Shown here: piece after piece, positions 56,925-64,000 of the stretch | Position numbering within the stretch: the stretch's first letter is position 1 | Layout of the letters: the number at the start of each line of letters is the position of its first letter | Source of the DNA: Candidatus Melainabacteria bacterium | GTDB lineage: Bacteria; Cyanobacteriota; Vampirovibrionia; Obscuribacterales; Obscuribacteraceae | Assembly (NCBI GenBank): GCA_003151275.1 | Contig: PLXC01000159.1 | Location: forward strand, 178,760-242,759 | DNA length: 64,000 bases | Direction of reading: 5' to 3' | The notes under the pieces: generated by a model | What the model was told of the DNA's origin: nothing | The model's database searches: none | The model's input: the letters and a program-made list of their open reading frames with translations, nothing else | Program-made: the position numbers and the translations under genes

Positions 56925-58370
56925 CTAACTCGGGATCCGGAACCAAAACGTGCTGCCTTTATCTTCCTCGGAAGTGACACCAATAGTGCCACCGTGGGCT
57001 TCAACAAATGCCTTGCAAATCGCCAAGCCAAGACCAGTGCCGCGGGCGTTTTGCGCGTCTTCCTTGCGGACCTGCTCGTAACGCTCAAAAATGCTCTTCA
57101 AAAAACGCTTCGGAATCCCTCGTCCCTGGTCCGTAACTTTGAACTCCACGCCACCATCATAATTCTCCACACTCACCGTGATTGTGGATGAAGCGGGCGA
57201 AAACTTGATGGCGTTGGAAATCAGATTGATCAGAACTTGTATCAGTCGATCTCCATCCGCCGAAATTACCAACTCCGTCGGAACAAATTCTACTTTGAGT
57301 TTCTTTTGCTCAGCGAGCAGAGACACCACGTCTTCGACACGCTCAAACAATTCTTCCACTACAACTTGCGCCTTTTGAATTTGTAGATTGCCGCCTTCCA
57401 TCTTCTCAAAATCAAGTAGATCGTTGATCAACCGAATCAATCGGTCAACGTTTCCTTCGGCGATTGAAAGTGTCTTAACGGCACCATCTGAAAGGTCACA
57501 AAAGACTCGATTGGAAAGCAAAGTCAGGGATCCCTGCACAGAGGTTAAAGGCGCGCGCAAGTCGTGACTAACGATGGACAACAGCTCTTGTTTTCGCTGA
57601 GATGCCTCAGTCAATGACTCGGACATCTGGTGAAACACTTTATCTACCGTTGCGATTTCGTCCTTACCGTCTAGTGGTGGCAACAATTCTTTGTTGGCGC
57701 CAAGTCGGACTGTGTTGTTTACGAGTACGTCGAACCGACGAGTGGTGCTCACATTGAAGAAAATCGCTGAGCCAACGGCTATAAATATACTAAACAGAAC
57801 GCCACCAATTAAGCATTGGGAGATGAGAAAGCGAGCGCGCTCCTCCGTCTCCGAATCGCCAGGACCCAGCTCTTGCTGCTCCTTGACGAGATCCCTAAGT
57901 ATGCGGATGAAGTCAGTTGCACTTGATGTCAATTCGGCTCGACTGGTGAACATTTCCTCTCTGAACGTGTAGCCGGATAGAGAGCGCGCCCTGTGAAGTG
58001 CGGCCACAGCTCGATCTGAAGCAGCTTCTAACTTGTTGATGGATTCAGAAGGCTTCTTACTTTCTCGAAGAAGAACTTTCAGAGTGCGTATCTGTTCCGG
58101 AATTGCGTCGGTCAATCTATTGAAGGTATCAAACGATTCGCTATGGTTTGTGGACTTATAGATGGCGAAATTCGAGCCGGCGGTGACAAAGTTTGTGATC
58201 AAACTATTGCACTCGTTTGATATGTCTTTATAGTGCCTCTCTCTCCAGACGGCATCTTCTGCCTTTTTCTGCAGAATTGCCAGCGTTGATACGAACACGA
58301 GCATAAAGACGATCGGAATCGTAACCAAGATAAGCACTTTCTGGGAAAGCTTGAGATCAAGCCGCATCAT
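56925..58370 (-). CDS. Orphan sensor histidine kinase
   Basis: 481 residues. TM1 lies at about 12-34, a helical periplasmic sensor follows (35-185), then TM2 at about 186-208, HAMP, and the dimerisation helix with His269 (LLSIVSHDLRAPLTSVQGSL). N-box NLISNAIKFSP, DQGRGIPKR and GTGLGLAICKAF are complete. The sequence is strikingly close to the kinase at 30993, minus its two PAS domains, so they are paralogues. No regulator is adjacent. Confidence 0.9.
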   Translation of the reverse strand: MMRLDLKLSQKVLILVTIPIVFMLVFVSTLAILQKKAEDAVWRERHYKDISNECNSLITNFVTAGSNFAIYKSTNHSESFDTFNRLTDAIPEQIRTLKVLLRESKKPSESINKLEAASDRAVAALHRARSLSGYTFREEMFTSRAELTSSATDFIRILRDLVKEQQELGPGDSETEERARFLISQCLIGGVLFSIFIAVGSAIFFNVSTTRRFDVLVNNTVRLGANKELLPPLDGKDEIATVDKVFHQMSESLTEASQRKQELLSIVSHDLRAPLTSVQGSLTLLSNRVFCDLSDGAVKTLSIAEGNVDRLIRLINDLLDFEKMEGGNLQIQKAQVVVEELFERVEDVVSLLAEQKKLKVEFVPTELVISADGDRLIQVLINLISNAIKFSPASSTITVSVENYDGGVEFKVTDQGRGIPKRFLKSIFERYEQVRKEDAQNARGTGLGLAICKAFVEAHGGTIGVTSEEDKGSTFWFRIPS

Positions 58371-58584
58371 GCCATCCTATTGAATCAGCCTAAACCGAGG
58401 GCGCGGGCGTCATCCGAGCTCAACTCACACCACAGAGCCAAATCTTAGCAGGTTAGTGGTCGCTCAAAATTCCATCAAAATTGTCCTCCGTATCTCTTGG
58501 TACCTATGCTTCTTCCTTTAAAATTTCTGAGCTAGTCCATTGTGGCTATATAAATCAGAACGCACCGATTTCTTGCAGAACAAA

Positions 58585-58620
58585 ATCAAGTCGTCGTTGT
58601 ATTTGCAACGACGACTTGAT
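58585..58620 (-). terminator. Perfect 15-bp hairpin, terminator of the Cys-rich gene
   Basis: ATCAAGTCGTCGTTG (58585-58599) and its exact complement (58606-58620) enclose a six-base loop. On the minus strand the stem runs into TTTTGTTC, a fair U-tract. It is 44 bases past the stop at 58665. Confidence 0.75.
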
Positions 58621-58664
58621 CTGTAATCCCCTAAGTGGACTAAAAGTTTTTGAGAATTTCTAAA

Positions 58665-59660
58665 TCATCTAAATATACGGCGTGACTTAGGACGGCAACT
58701 TCCGCAACTACCGCAGCTTCCATTAGCGCAACTAGGACGCTCAGGGATAAAATACGAACTACGGGAATTCTGCTCATAGGTATCTTTAACCATCGGCTTT
58801 GCCTGGCAATTAGCGCAACTACCATCACTGCAGCTGTTGTGTACAGGCGCGAGATGAGTGTTTTTAAGCTGCTCGATCACTGGAACATCTATGGCTGGCT
58901 TCGCGCGACAACTGGAGCAACTGCCATTGGTGCAGCCTTGGTGCTCAGGAAACGAATTGCTCCTAGAACGATCATTGGTTTCGCGATTCTTGGAATCGAT
59001 CCACACCATCTTGCCGTCAATTAGGTTGTACTGCCGTTCTCCGTTCGGTCCAACGAGCTGGCCGTTACCAGATTGATCAAATACATAGTGCGATCCATCT
59101 CCTGGTGCCTTCAGGTTTGTTGAACGAACTCTCATTTCAACGCCATCTATGATTTCAACATCTCGCATGGGATCAGGAGCTAGAAGTTTTGCAAGCTTCT
59201 CTGTTTGTACCGCTAGTCTGGCTTCCAGATCTTTGATCTTTGCTTCGTCGTCATAGCCCGGAGTAGTCCGATCCATCTTTGGCACAACAATCCGCTCGCT
59301 AGCTTCACGCCCAATCGTGTCTATCCCACTGAACTCGTGTTCATAGTCCGTCTCGCACTTTAGGGACTCTGTTAAAGAGCCACCGCTAAAGCCTTTGCCG
59401 CGCAGAGCTGAATTGCCGCCTGTGTATTTTTTATCGTCACCCGTTGATTCTATAAGCGACAAAGAGAAAAGCAATCCTTTATCTTCCAGTGCTCTCGTGT
59501 GTTCCTTCGCGCGGTCAGATCTAAGCGATTCATCACAGGAGTCCTTATTAGAGCAGTCATTGAACTGGATCAAATCCGGAAAAATCGGATGCGCTTTAGC
59601 ATAATCTGCTATCGCATTGACTCCGTTGTCATCATTCCTTACTGGTTTGTAATTACTCAT
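58665..59660 (-). CDS. Protein with three CxxGSCxxC motifs
   Basis: 331 residues from the ATG at 59660 (GGGAG eight bases upstream); an in-frame ATG at 59690 has none. The N-terminal 240 residues are polar and mixed, with a FDQSGNGQLVGPNGERQYNL stretch. The C-terminal 90 residues hold three evenly spaced units: CTNGSCSSC, CSDGSCANC and CANGSCGSCGSC. Each unit has Pro/Lys-rich flanks. Three Cys per unit plus extra ones suit metal or Fe-S binding or disulfide cross-linking. There is no signal peptide or TM. No family recognised. Confidence 0.65.
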   Translation of the reverse strand: MSNYKPVRNDDNGVNAIADYAKAHPIFPDLIQFNDCSNKDSCDESLRSDRAKEHTRALEDKGLLFSLSLIESTGDDKKYTGGNSALRGKGFSGGSLTESLKCETDYEHEFSGIDTIGREASERIVVPKMDRTTPGYDDEAKIKDLEARLAVQTEKLAKLLAPDPMRDVEIIDGVEMRVRSTNLKAPGDGSHYVFDQSGNGQLVGPNGERQYNLIDGKMVWIDSKNRETNDRSRSNSFPEHQGCTNGSCSSCRAKPAIDVPVIEQLKNTHLAPVHNSCSDGSCANCQAKPMVKDTYEQNSRSSYFIPERPSCANGSCGSCGSCRPKSRRIFR

Positions 59661-59730
59661 CCCTAAATCTCCCTGTGATCGCTCCAGCATTCAAAACTGC
59701 GTCGAAAACATAGATGCTGCTACAATCCCA

Positions 59731-61185
59731 CTACCAATCGCCAGTTCGAGCCGTATTGAGTTTGTTCCAGCGAAAGCTCGGTGGATAACTTAAGTTGTCT
59801 CTATCGATCTGCTGATATCCGGGGAATTGAAGCGGTCTCGTTCGCGCATAGGTTTCACCGTTGTATACGGTCGTGCCATATTTCGCGCTAAGCTCGTCAT
59901 ATTTCGCTGGGTCTGCGTCGTGTGTAACCGCGGGACGTTGTGCATACACGGCTCCCTTATCCCCGTTTTGTGGGCGAGTAGTAAACACCCATCCATTGTC
60001 GTATTTGTGTTCTATGCTATCTACTTGGCCTTTTGAGTCAAATTTTTCAAGTGCGCTTGTCTTGTAATTGGGACCTAACGTGTCACCTAACCAAGATGGA
60101 TTATTGAACTCATATTCTTTTGATACCAGGTCTCCTTTCGCATTGTGCGTAGGCTTCATGCTTTTGACATTGGGTCCGATCTCGATTTTCTGCTCTAGTT
60201 CTTGCGCTAACTTGGCGTCTACCGCTGCCTTCGCTAACTTCGCTTCTGCAGCCTTCGCTTCTGCTAACTTCGCTTCTGCAACCTTCGCTTCCGCGTTTTT
60301 CCTCGCATCATCTTCAGCGACTAATTTCCTCGCCTCTGCCAGCTTCTTCGCAGGATCGTTTAACTCTGCTTCCTTTTTCTTCGCTTCTGCTTCACGCTTC
60401 GTTGCTTCTTCGACTAGTTTCTTCGCCTCCTCCAGCTTCTTAGCAGGATCGTCCTTCTTCTCTTCTGCTTCCTTCTTCTTCGCTTCTGCTTCCCGCTTCG
60501 CTGCTTCTTCGACTAATTTTTTCGCTTCATCCAGCTTCTTAGCAGGATCGTCCTTCCTCTCTTCTGCTTCCTTCTTCTTCGGTTCTGTTTCTTTGGCACC
60601 ATCTGTGTTGGGCTTAGTTTTTCCGCTCCTAAAGTCAGCCAATTCTCGCTCGAGTTCAGCATTCTTTTTTTGCATAGCTTCCATCATTGAAAGCATTCTA
60701 TTCATTTTAGCTTCCATGGCTTCTGACGGTACATCATTCGATTTTGGTGCAGCCGACACATCTGCTGGCGACTCTGGCCGCTGATGTTTAGCAGGGTTGA
60801 TTGTGTCGAATGCATTACCCTCATCAAGTTTTTCAACGATCGCTTTTTCAATCAATCCATTAGTTTCATAACCAATCCGGAAGTCATTACCAGCATGCAT
60901 ACTCGTGATATCGAATGTCCCTGAAGGTTTTTCGCAATAGTTGAGATGGCGGTCTTTGTAGCTCTTGGCTAAATCGAATTCGACCACCGGCAGAAAGCCA
61001 TCTTTTTGCAGTTGCGCAGTCACTGATGCTGCATTTTGGCGTTGGATCCCGGGATTGGTACTACTATGCTCAATATCCCAATTCTCGCTCGAGAAAGCTT
61101 TTGTGCTGTCACCTTTCAAGGCAGCCTGCTCTAGCTTTGCCGCTTCCGCGTGGACTTGCGTTTGATTCCATACTTCATTCGCCAT
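59731..61185 (-). CDS. Coiled-coil protein with 33-residue charged repeats
   Basis: 484 residues with GGAG eight bases before the ATG. The centre (about 145-340) is a long Lys/Glu/Ala coiled coil built from about three 33-residue units (99-base period) beginning KKKEAEEKKDDPAKKLEEAK. N-terminal (about 1-120) and C-terminal (about 340-484) parts are globular and polar; the latter has HNAKGDLVSKEYEF, a YD-like turn. No signal peptide. It is probably an elongated scaffold or spacer. It lies directly upstream of the Cys-rich gene on the same strand (70-base gap), likely one operon. Confidence 0.7.
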   Translation of the reverse strand: MANEVWNQTQVHAEAAKLEQAALKGDSTKAFSSENWDIEHSSTNPGIQRQNAASVTAQLQKDGFLPVVEFDLAKSYKDRHLNYCEKPSGTFDITSMHAGNDFRIGYETNGLIEKAIVEKLDEGNAFDTINPAKHQRPESPADVSAAPKSNDVPSEAMEAKMNRMLSMMEAMQKKNAELERELADFRSGKTKPNTDGAKETEPKKKEAEERKDDPAKKLDEAKKLVEEAAKREAEAKKKEAEEKKDDPAKKLEEAKKLVEEATKREAEAKKKEAELNDPAKKLAEARKLVAEDDARKNAEAKVAEAKLAEAKAAEAKLAKAAVDAKLAQELEQKIEIGPNVKSMKPTHNAKGDLVSKEYEFNNPSWLGDTLGPNYKTSALEKFDSKGQVDSIEHKYDNGWVFTTRPQNGDKGAVYAQRPAVTHDADPAKYDELSAKYGTTVYNGETYARTRPLQFPGYQQIDRDNLSYPPSFRWNKLNTARTGDW

Positions 61186-61640
61186 TGCTGCATCTCCTAT
61201 ATTCGTCGCTTAAAAACCTTGGTTCCCTTTCGGGTTTAAGTGAGTTTCAACCGGTCCACTTAGGCTGTCCGATGCGAGAACAATATTCTCCAAATTTGAG
61301 GAAACTTTGAGGATGTCCGAACATCCTGTAGTGAGCCAACGTTTGCACGAGGTGGCGCGAGCATTGTGCTGCTACTTGCGGCAAGCTCTCGTGTCGTCTA
61401 ACACAACAACACAATGAGGAAAAATTTGCCCACATTGGCACCATATACGGTATCAAAACAACGACGATAATTTGCAGCTAAAGGTTGCCATAGCATAAAG
61501 GGTATCTCTGACTGCGCCACATCCAGAGACCAAGGCAACCTATCCCATTTAATGTGACGACCCTAGTTTGCCCCAATCATCAGTTTAGATAGTCTCACAG
61601 ACCGGCAGTCCTTTGACCCCTCAACATCCAGGTACTCGTT
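61186..61640. other. Divergent intergenic region
   Basis: It separates the coiled-coil gene from the CHAP-like gene and must hold both promoters. A palindrome GGATGT-CCGA-ACATCC lies at about 61313-61328. A minus-strand frame at 61247-61456 has no ribosome site or motif and is not called. Confidence 0.35.
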
Positions 61641-62948
61641 ATGGCACAACAGGAACGTCTATTTCCGAATGCACTTGAATTACCGTCCGAACGGTATGGC
61701 GAGAGCAAGCACCTCTCAAACGCATTGCAGCAGTTAAAGATAGGAACGGCTCGTCAACCCGAACAGGTTGGCCTAACAGCGGACACTGCCAGTAAGCACC
61801 TGCCGTCTATGCATTTGCATTCATCTGCAGCTCGTCGAGATCTTGTCATGCATGGCAAGAACGGTCGTGAAACTTCCGTAACAGCGATCGACCCCTGCCC
61901 GGGTGAGAGTCTAAGCGAATTGCTGAAAAGATTACACCCAGACCTTTCCGCAAATCAGCTTAGTCGAGAAATCCGTCACACCTTGCAGTACAACAAACAG
62001 TTTGGACACGATTTGGGCGACGGCACTCCCCTTGATCCTAATAAAGCTGTTTTTTTGACAAGCATCAAACACCTTGATGCGGCAGGTCGAACTACCATGA
62101 TCGAGTCCCCGAATGGCAGAACAACAGAATTTGCCTACGACGATAAGGGCCTTACCGGTTACAGAATCACCCTGCCCAACGGCACTATCGAGGAAAACGC
62201 CTGCAGAAATGGCAATGGCAGCTGGTCGCTGATCTCAGCCAACGGATGCCATAAAACGATTGCTTCGGCATCTGTTGACAGTACCGGCGCGATCCTAGCC
62301 GTCGACAATTCCGGTAACAGATTGACGCACCTAACCCGCGGTGACGATATTTCCACTAGTTTTCAGGATGGCAAAGCGCAAACATCAATTACTACGCGAA
62401 ATGGGCAGATGCTCAGCCGCAGCAACTATGAATACACAAATGACAAAGTCAGCGAATATGCCTACTATGGCGATTCGCCAAACAAACCCGTTTTGCTGAA
62501 CGAGCACCCTCTTGGCGATGCTTCCGATAACAACGCTATCGATATGCCTCGCTCTGAACGCGCCAACAGGATCGTCTCGGCTGCACTTGAAACTGCCGGG
62601 AAACTCAATACTTTCACCAACTGTGGCACTGGAGTAGCCAAAGCGATGCTAGATGCCGGGGTTGGCGATTTCAACGGAGCAACAGCGGTAGAAATTGGAG
62701 CAGATATGCAACGCAGTGGTAAGTTCGAGAGAATTCCTGTTGCGGAAGTACAACCAGGAGACGTGATCGTTCGCAATTGGTCCCAGTCGGTAATCGCGCA
62801 TTCGAACGGGCACAATTGGGGTGACATCGTCATTGTCTGCGGCAAAGATTCACAAGGGCAATTACTGGGGGCTAATGATCACAAGGACATCATCCCTCAA
62901 GATGGCGGTAGGTACACAGACAGCTACGCTCTTAGGGTCATTGCCTAG
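61641..62948 (+). CDS. LysM-like/YD/CHAP-like protein, candidate peptidoglycan amidase
   Basis: 435 residues. A degenerate LysM-like segment at about 90-135 (PGESLSELLKRLHPDLSANQ) is followed by strand-turn YD-like repeats (about 150-290: NGRTTEFAYDDKGLTGYRIT). The C-terminal 120 residues resemble a CHAP/NlpC-P60 amidase, with nucleophile candidate Cys328 in FTNCGTGVAKAM. The middle reads EVQPGDVIVRNW, catalytic His candidates are His387 and His391 (AHSNGHNWGDIVIV), and a polar GANDHKD follows near 410. The order Cys, PGDV, His, Asn/Asp matches that superfamily. No signal peptide is visible, so export would need another route. Confidence 0.65.
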   Translation: MAQQERLFPNALELPSERYGESKHLSNALQQLKIGTARQPEQVGLTADTASKHLPSMHLHSSAARRDLVMHGKNGRETSVTAIDPCPGESLSELLKRLHPDLSANQLSREIRHTLQYNKQFGHDLGDGTPLDPNKAVFLTSIKHLDAAGRTTMIESPNGRTTEFAYDDKGLTGYRITLPNGTIEENACRNGNGSWSLISANGCHKTIASASVDSTGAILAVDNSGNRLTHLTRGDDISTSFQDGKAQTSITTRNGQMLSRSNYEYTNDKVSEYAYYGDSPNKPVLLNEHPLGDASDNNAIDMPRSERANRIVSAALETAGKLNTFTNCGTGVAKAMLDAGVGDFNGATAVEIGADMQRSGKFERIPVAEVQPGDVIVRNWSQSVIAHSNGHNWGDIVIVCGKDSQGQLLGANDHKDIIPQDGGRYTDSYALRVIA

Positions 62949-63088
62949 CATCAGACAAATCTTTCATTCCTGCCTGCCAGCCAACCTTGATTCAAACTGC
63001 GGAATTTTGCCGAAGCTATTTCGGAAACATCTGCTTTTTTGAGTTAAGAAGGACATGGCTTAGGGAAAATCAAAAGATACGGAGAGAT

Positions 63089-64000
63089 TTGCTGAAATTG
63101 AACGTTCAATTCGCGGGCACACTTCAATATCAATTGCAGCTGTCTGAGGTCCTTAGCACGGTCCTGCAAGGCAGTCATGAGGATCTCAGCGCCCTTCTAC
63201 TGACAGATGTCGAGAATGGGCGCTACGGCACTATTTTTATCTCGCAATGTCGCTATGTTTGCGGAGCTGATCTAAAGGACGCTGCTGGTACTCAAATTGC
63301 CACGGGGTATGAAGCTTTAAAGATTATCTGCGGACTTGTTTCTGCCAACTTCAAGTACGTTACGGCGCCTGCCGAATACTTTGAGAACGCTGATCTATCG
63401 CTGAATATCGAGATGACGAAAATACTCACTTGCTTACCAAGACTACCTAATGATTGGTCCGAGCTGCAAAGCGCAGATTCCCTTTTAGATAGGGTGTTTA
63501 GCGCGGAAGACAATGCCTCAAAACCTTCCATAGTCAGGCGCGAGAAGCCAGCTGAAACACCGGCGAAGAAGAGTGACTGGCACTCAGTTCCGGTGCCGCG
63601 TAGTACACCAGACAACCCTGAAGAAGATGCTGAAGCGAAATACGCCACTCTGGAAGAGCGAGCTTTAGCTGAACTCGGTCCACCAGGGTCTAAAATTAAG
63701 AAGAAAAAAACGTCATTCATAATGAAGGTGATTAGGCGGATAGGATTCTTTTTTTATAGCGCATACAGCGCCCCAGCTCACCTTCTCAAACAGCTCGCCC
63801 TACCAGTGATCTTGCCGCTTTTGGCGATCGCCTTGCTTTATCAACTAAGCATATTTTTAGCGCCCAAATTCCGCGCACTCAGGTTGCCTCCGACGCCATC
63901 AATACGACACTCTATTCCTGAGCGTGCGGTGCGAAGTGCACCCGTCTATCGAGCGCCGCAACCTCGCAAGGCATTGCCAATTCAATTGCCGCACCCTGCG
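63089..64000 (+). CDS. DUF4388-like membrane protein (N-terminal part, runs off the window)
   Basis: 304 residues visible. No ATG lies in the frame; the TTG at 63089 with GGAG just upstream is the best start. Residues about 5-95 fit the DUF4388/PATAN pattern (LLTDVENGRYGTIFISQCRY, GADLKDAAGTQIATGYEALK, ANFKYV), a domain common in bacterial signalling and gliding-motility proteins. A charged linker (about 130-205) precedes a hydrophobic segment (VILPLLAIALLYQLSIFLAP, about 245-265). The C-terminus is outside the window. Confidence 0.65.
   Translation, partial: MLKLNVQFAGTLQYQLQLSEVLSTVLQGSHEDLSALLLTDVENGRYGTIFISQCRYVCGADLKDAAGTQIATGYEALKIICGLVSANFKYVTAPAEYFENADLSLNIEMTKILTCLPRLPNDWSELQSADSLLDRVFSAEDNASKPSIVRREKPAETPAKKSDWHSVPVPRSTPDNPEEDAEAKYATLEERALAELGPPGSKIKKKKTSFIMKVIRRIGFFFYSAYSAPAHLLKQLALPVILPLLAIALLYQLSIFLAPKFRALRLPPTPSIRHSIPERAVRSAPVYRAPQPRKALPIQLPHPA

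Noticed and set aside
60068..60784. A 238-residue Phe/Ser/Ala-rich plus-strand ORF
   Set aside because: It is the complement of the Lys/Glu coiled-coil repeats in the gene at 59731-61185. The composition arises from the repeat and no homology is visible.
63292..63720. Minus-strand 142-residue ORF near the right end
   Set aside because: It is antisense to the DUF4388-like frame, which has a consistent domain pattern and a TM segment.
2680..63835. HIP1 octamer GCGATCGC as a cyanobacterial signature
   Set aside because: Only about two copies were noticed (near 2680 and 63823), close to the chance rate for 64 kb, so it is not enriched as in many photosynthetic Cyanobacteria.

Overview
The window looks like chromosomal DNA from a Gram-negative bacterium with roughly 50% GC. 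Supporting signs are a TonB-type energy transducer, a TonB-dependent outer-membrane receptor, lipoproteins and LysM proteins. My best guess is a non-photosynthetic relative of Cyanobacteria (Melainabacteria/Vampirovibrionia, Obscuribacterales type). This rests on the protein repertoire: OmpR regulators in near-identical paralogous sets, very long low-complexity proteins, YD-like repeat proteins, an HTTM protein and a DUF6745 pair. It is an inference, with no rRNA or marker gene to confirm it. UGA is a normal stop in most genes, so the code is standard. I see no rRNA, tRNA, CRISPR array, intact IS or prophage.

Layout. 0-9 kb: tail of a gene, a TonB-like protein, a persulfide dioxygenase-rhodanese fusion, a double-LysM protein and a 1061-residue protein of unknown function. 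9-14 kb: a coupled aminotransferase/HAD phosphatase pair, a small basic secreted peptide and an OmpR/histidine-kinase operon. 14-25 kb: an 1865-residue protein with repeated PilB/GspE-N-like modules and TPRs, a secreted protein, a YD-like protein with a clear sigma70-type promoter, and a protein carrying a dCTP-deaminase/dUTPase-like domain. 25-31 kb: HAD hydrolase, nucleoside deoxyribosyltransferase-like enzyme, selenoprotein candidate 1 and a broken alpha/beta hydrolase. 31-39 kb: a PAS histidine kinase, response regulator and SGNH hydrolase run, an HTTM pair and a Tad-like/lipoprotein pair. 39-47 kb: a TonB-dependent receptor with a palindromic operator candidate, an atypical dual-specificity phosphatase, selenoprotein candidate 2, the DUF6745 pair and a YchJ-like protein. 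47-64 kb: a TPR lipoprotein divergent from a third OmpR regulator, two paralogous polytopic membrane proteins (VirB6/TrbL-like at best) with a shared structured leader, an orphan kinase, a Cys-rich protein, a coiled-coil repeat protein, a CHAP-like amidase candidate and the start of a DUF4388-like membrane protein.

The strongest discovery is two exported thioredoxin-like genes interrupted by a single in-frame TGA exactly at the redox site: Sec-Gly-Phe-Cys in one and Cys-Sec in the other. Each TGA is followed by a stem-loop that could act as a bacterial SECIS. Read as ordinary ORFs, both genes are split and misannotated. Other notable points are the duplicated 5' leader with alternative hairpins ahead of the two polytopic membrane genes, the deaminase-fold fusion protein and the modular 1865-residue protein.
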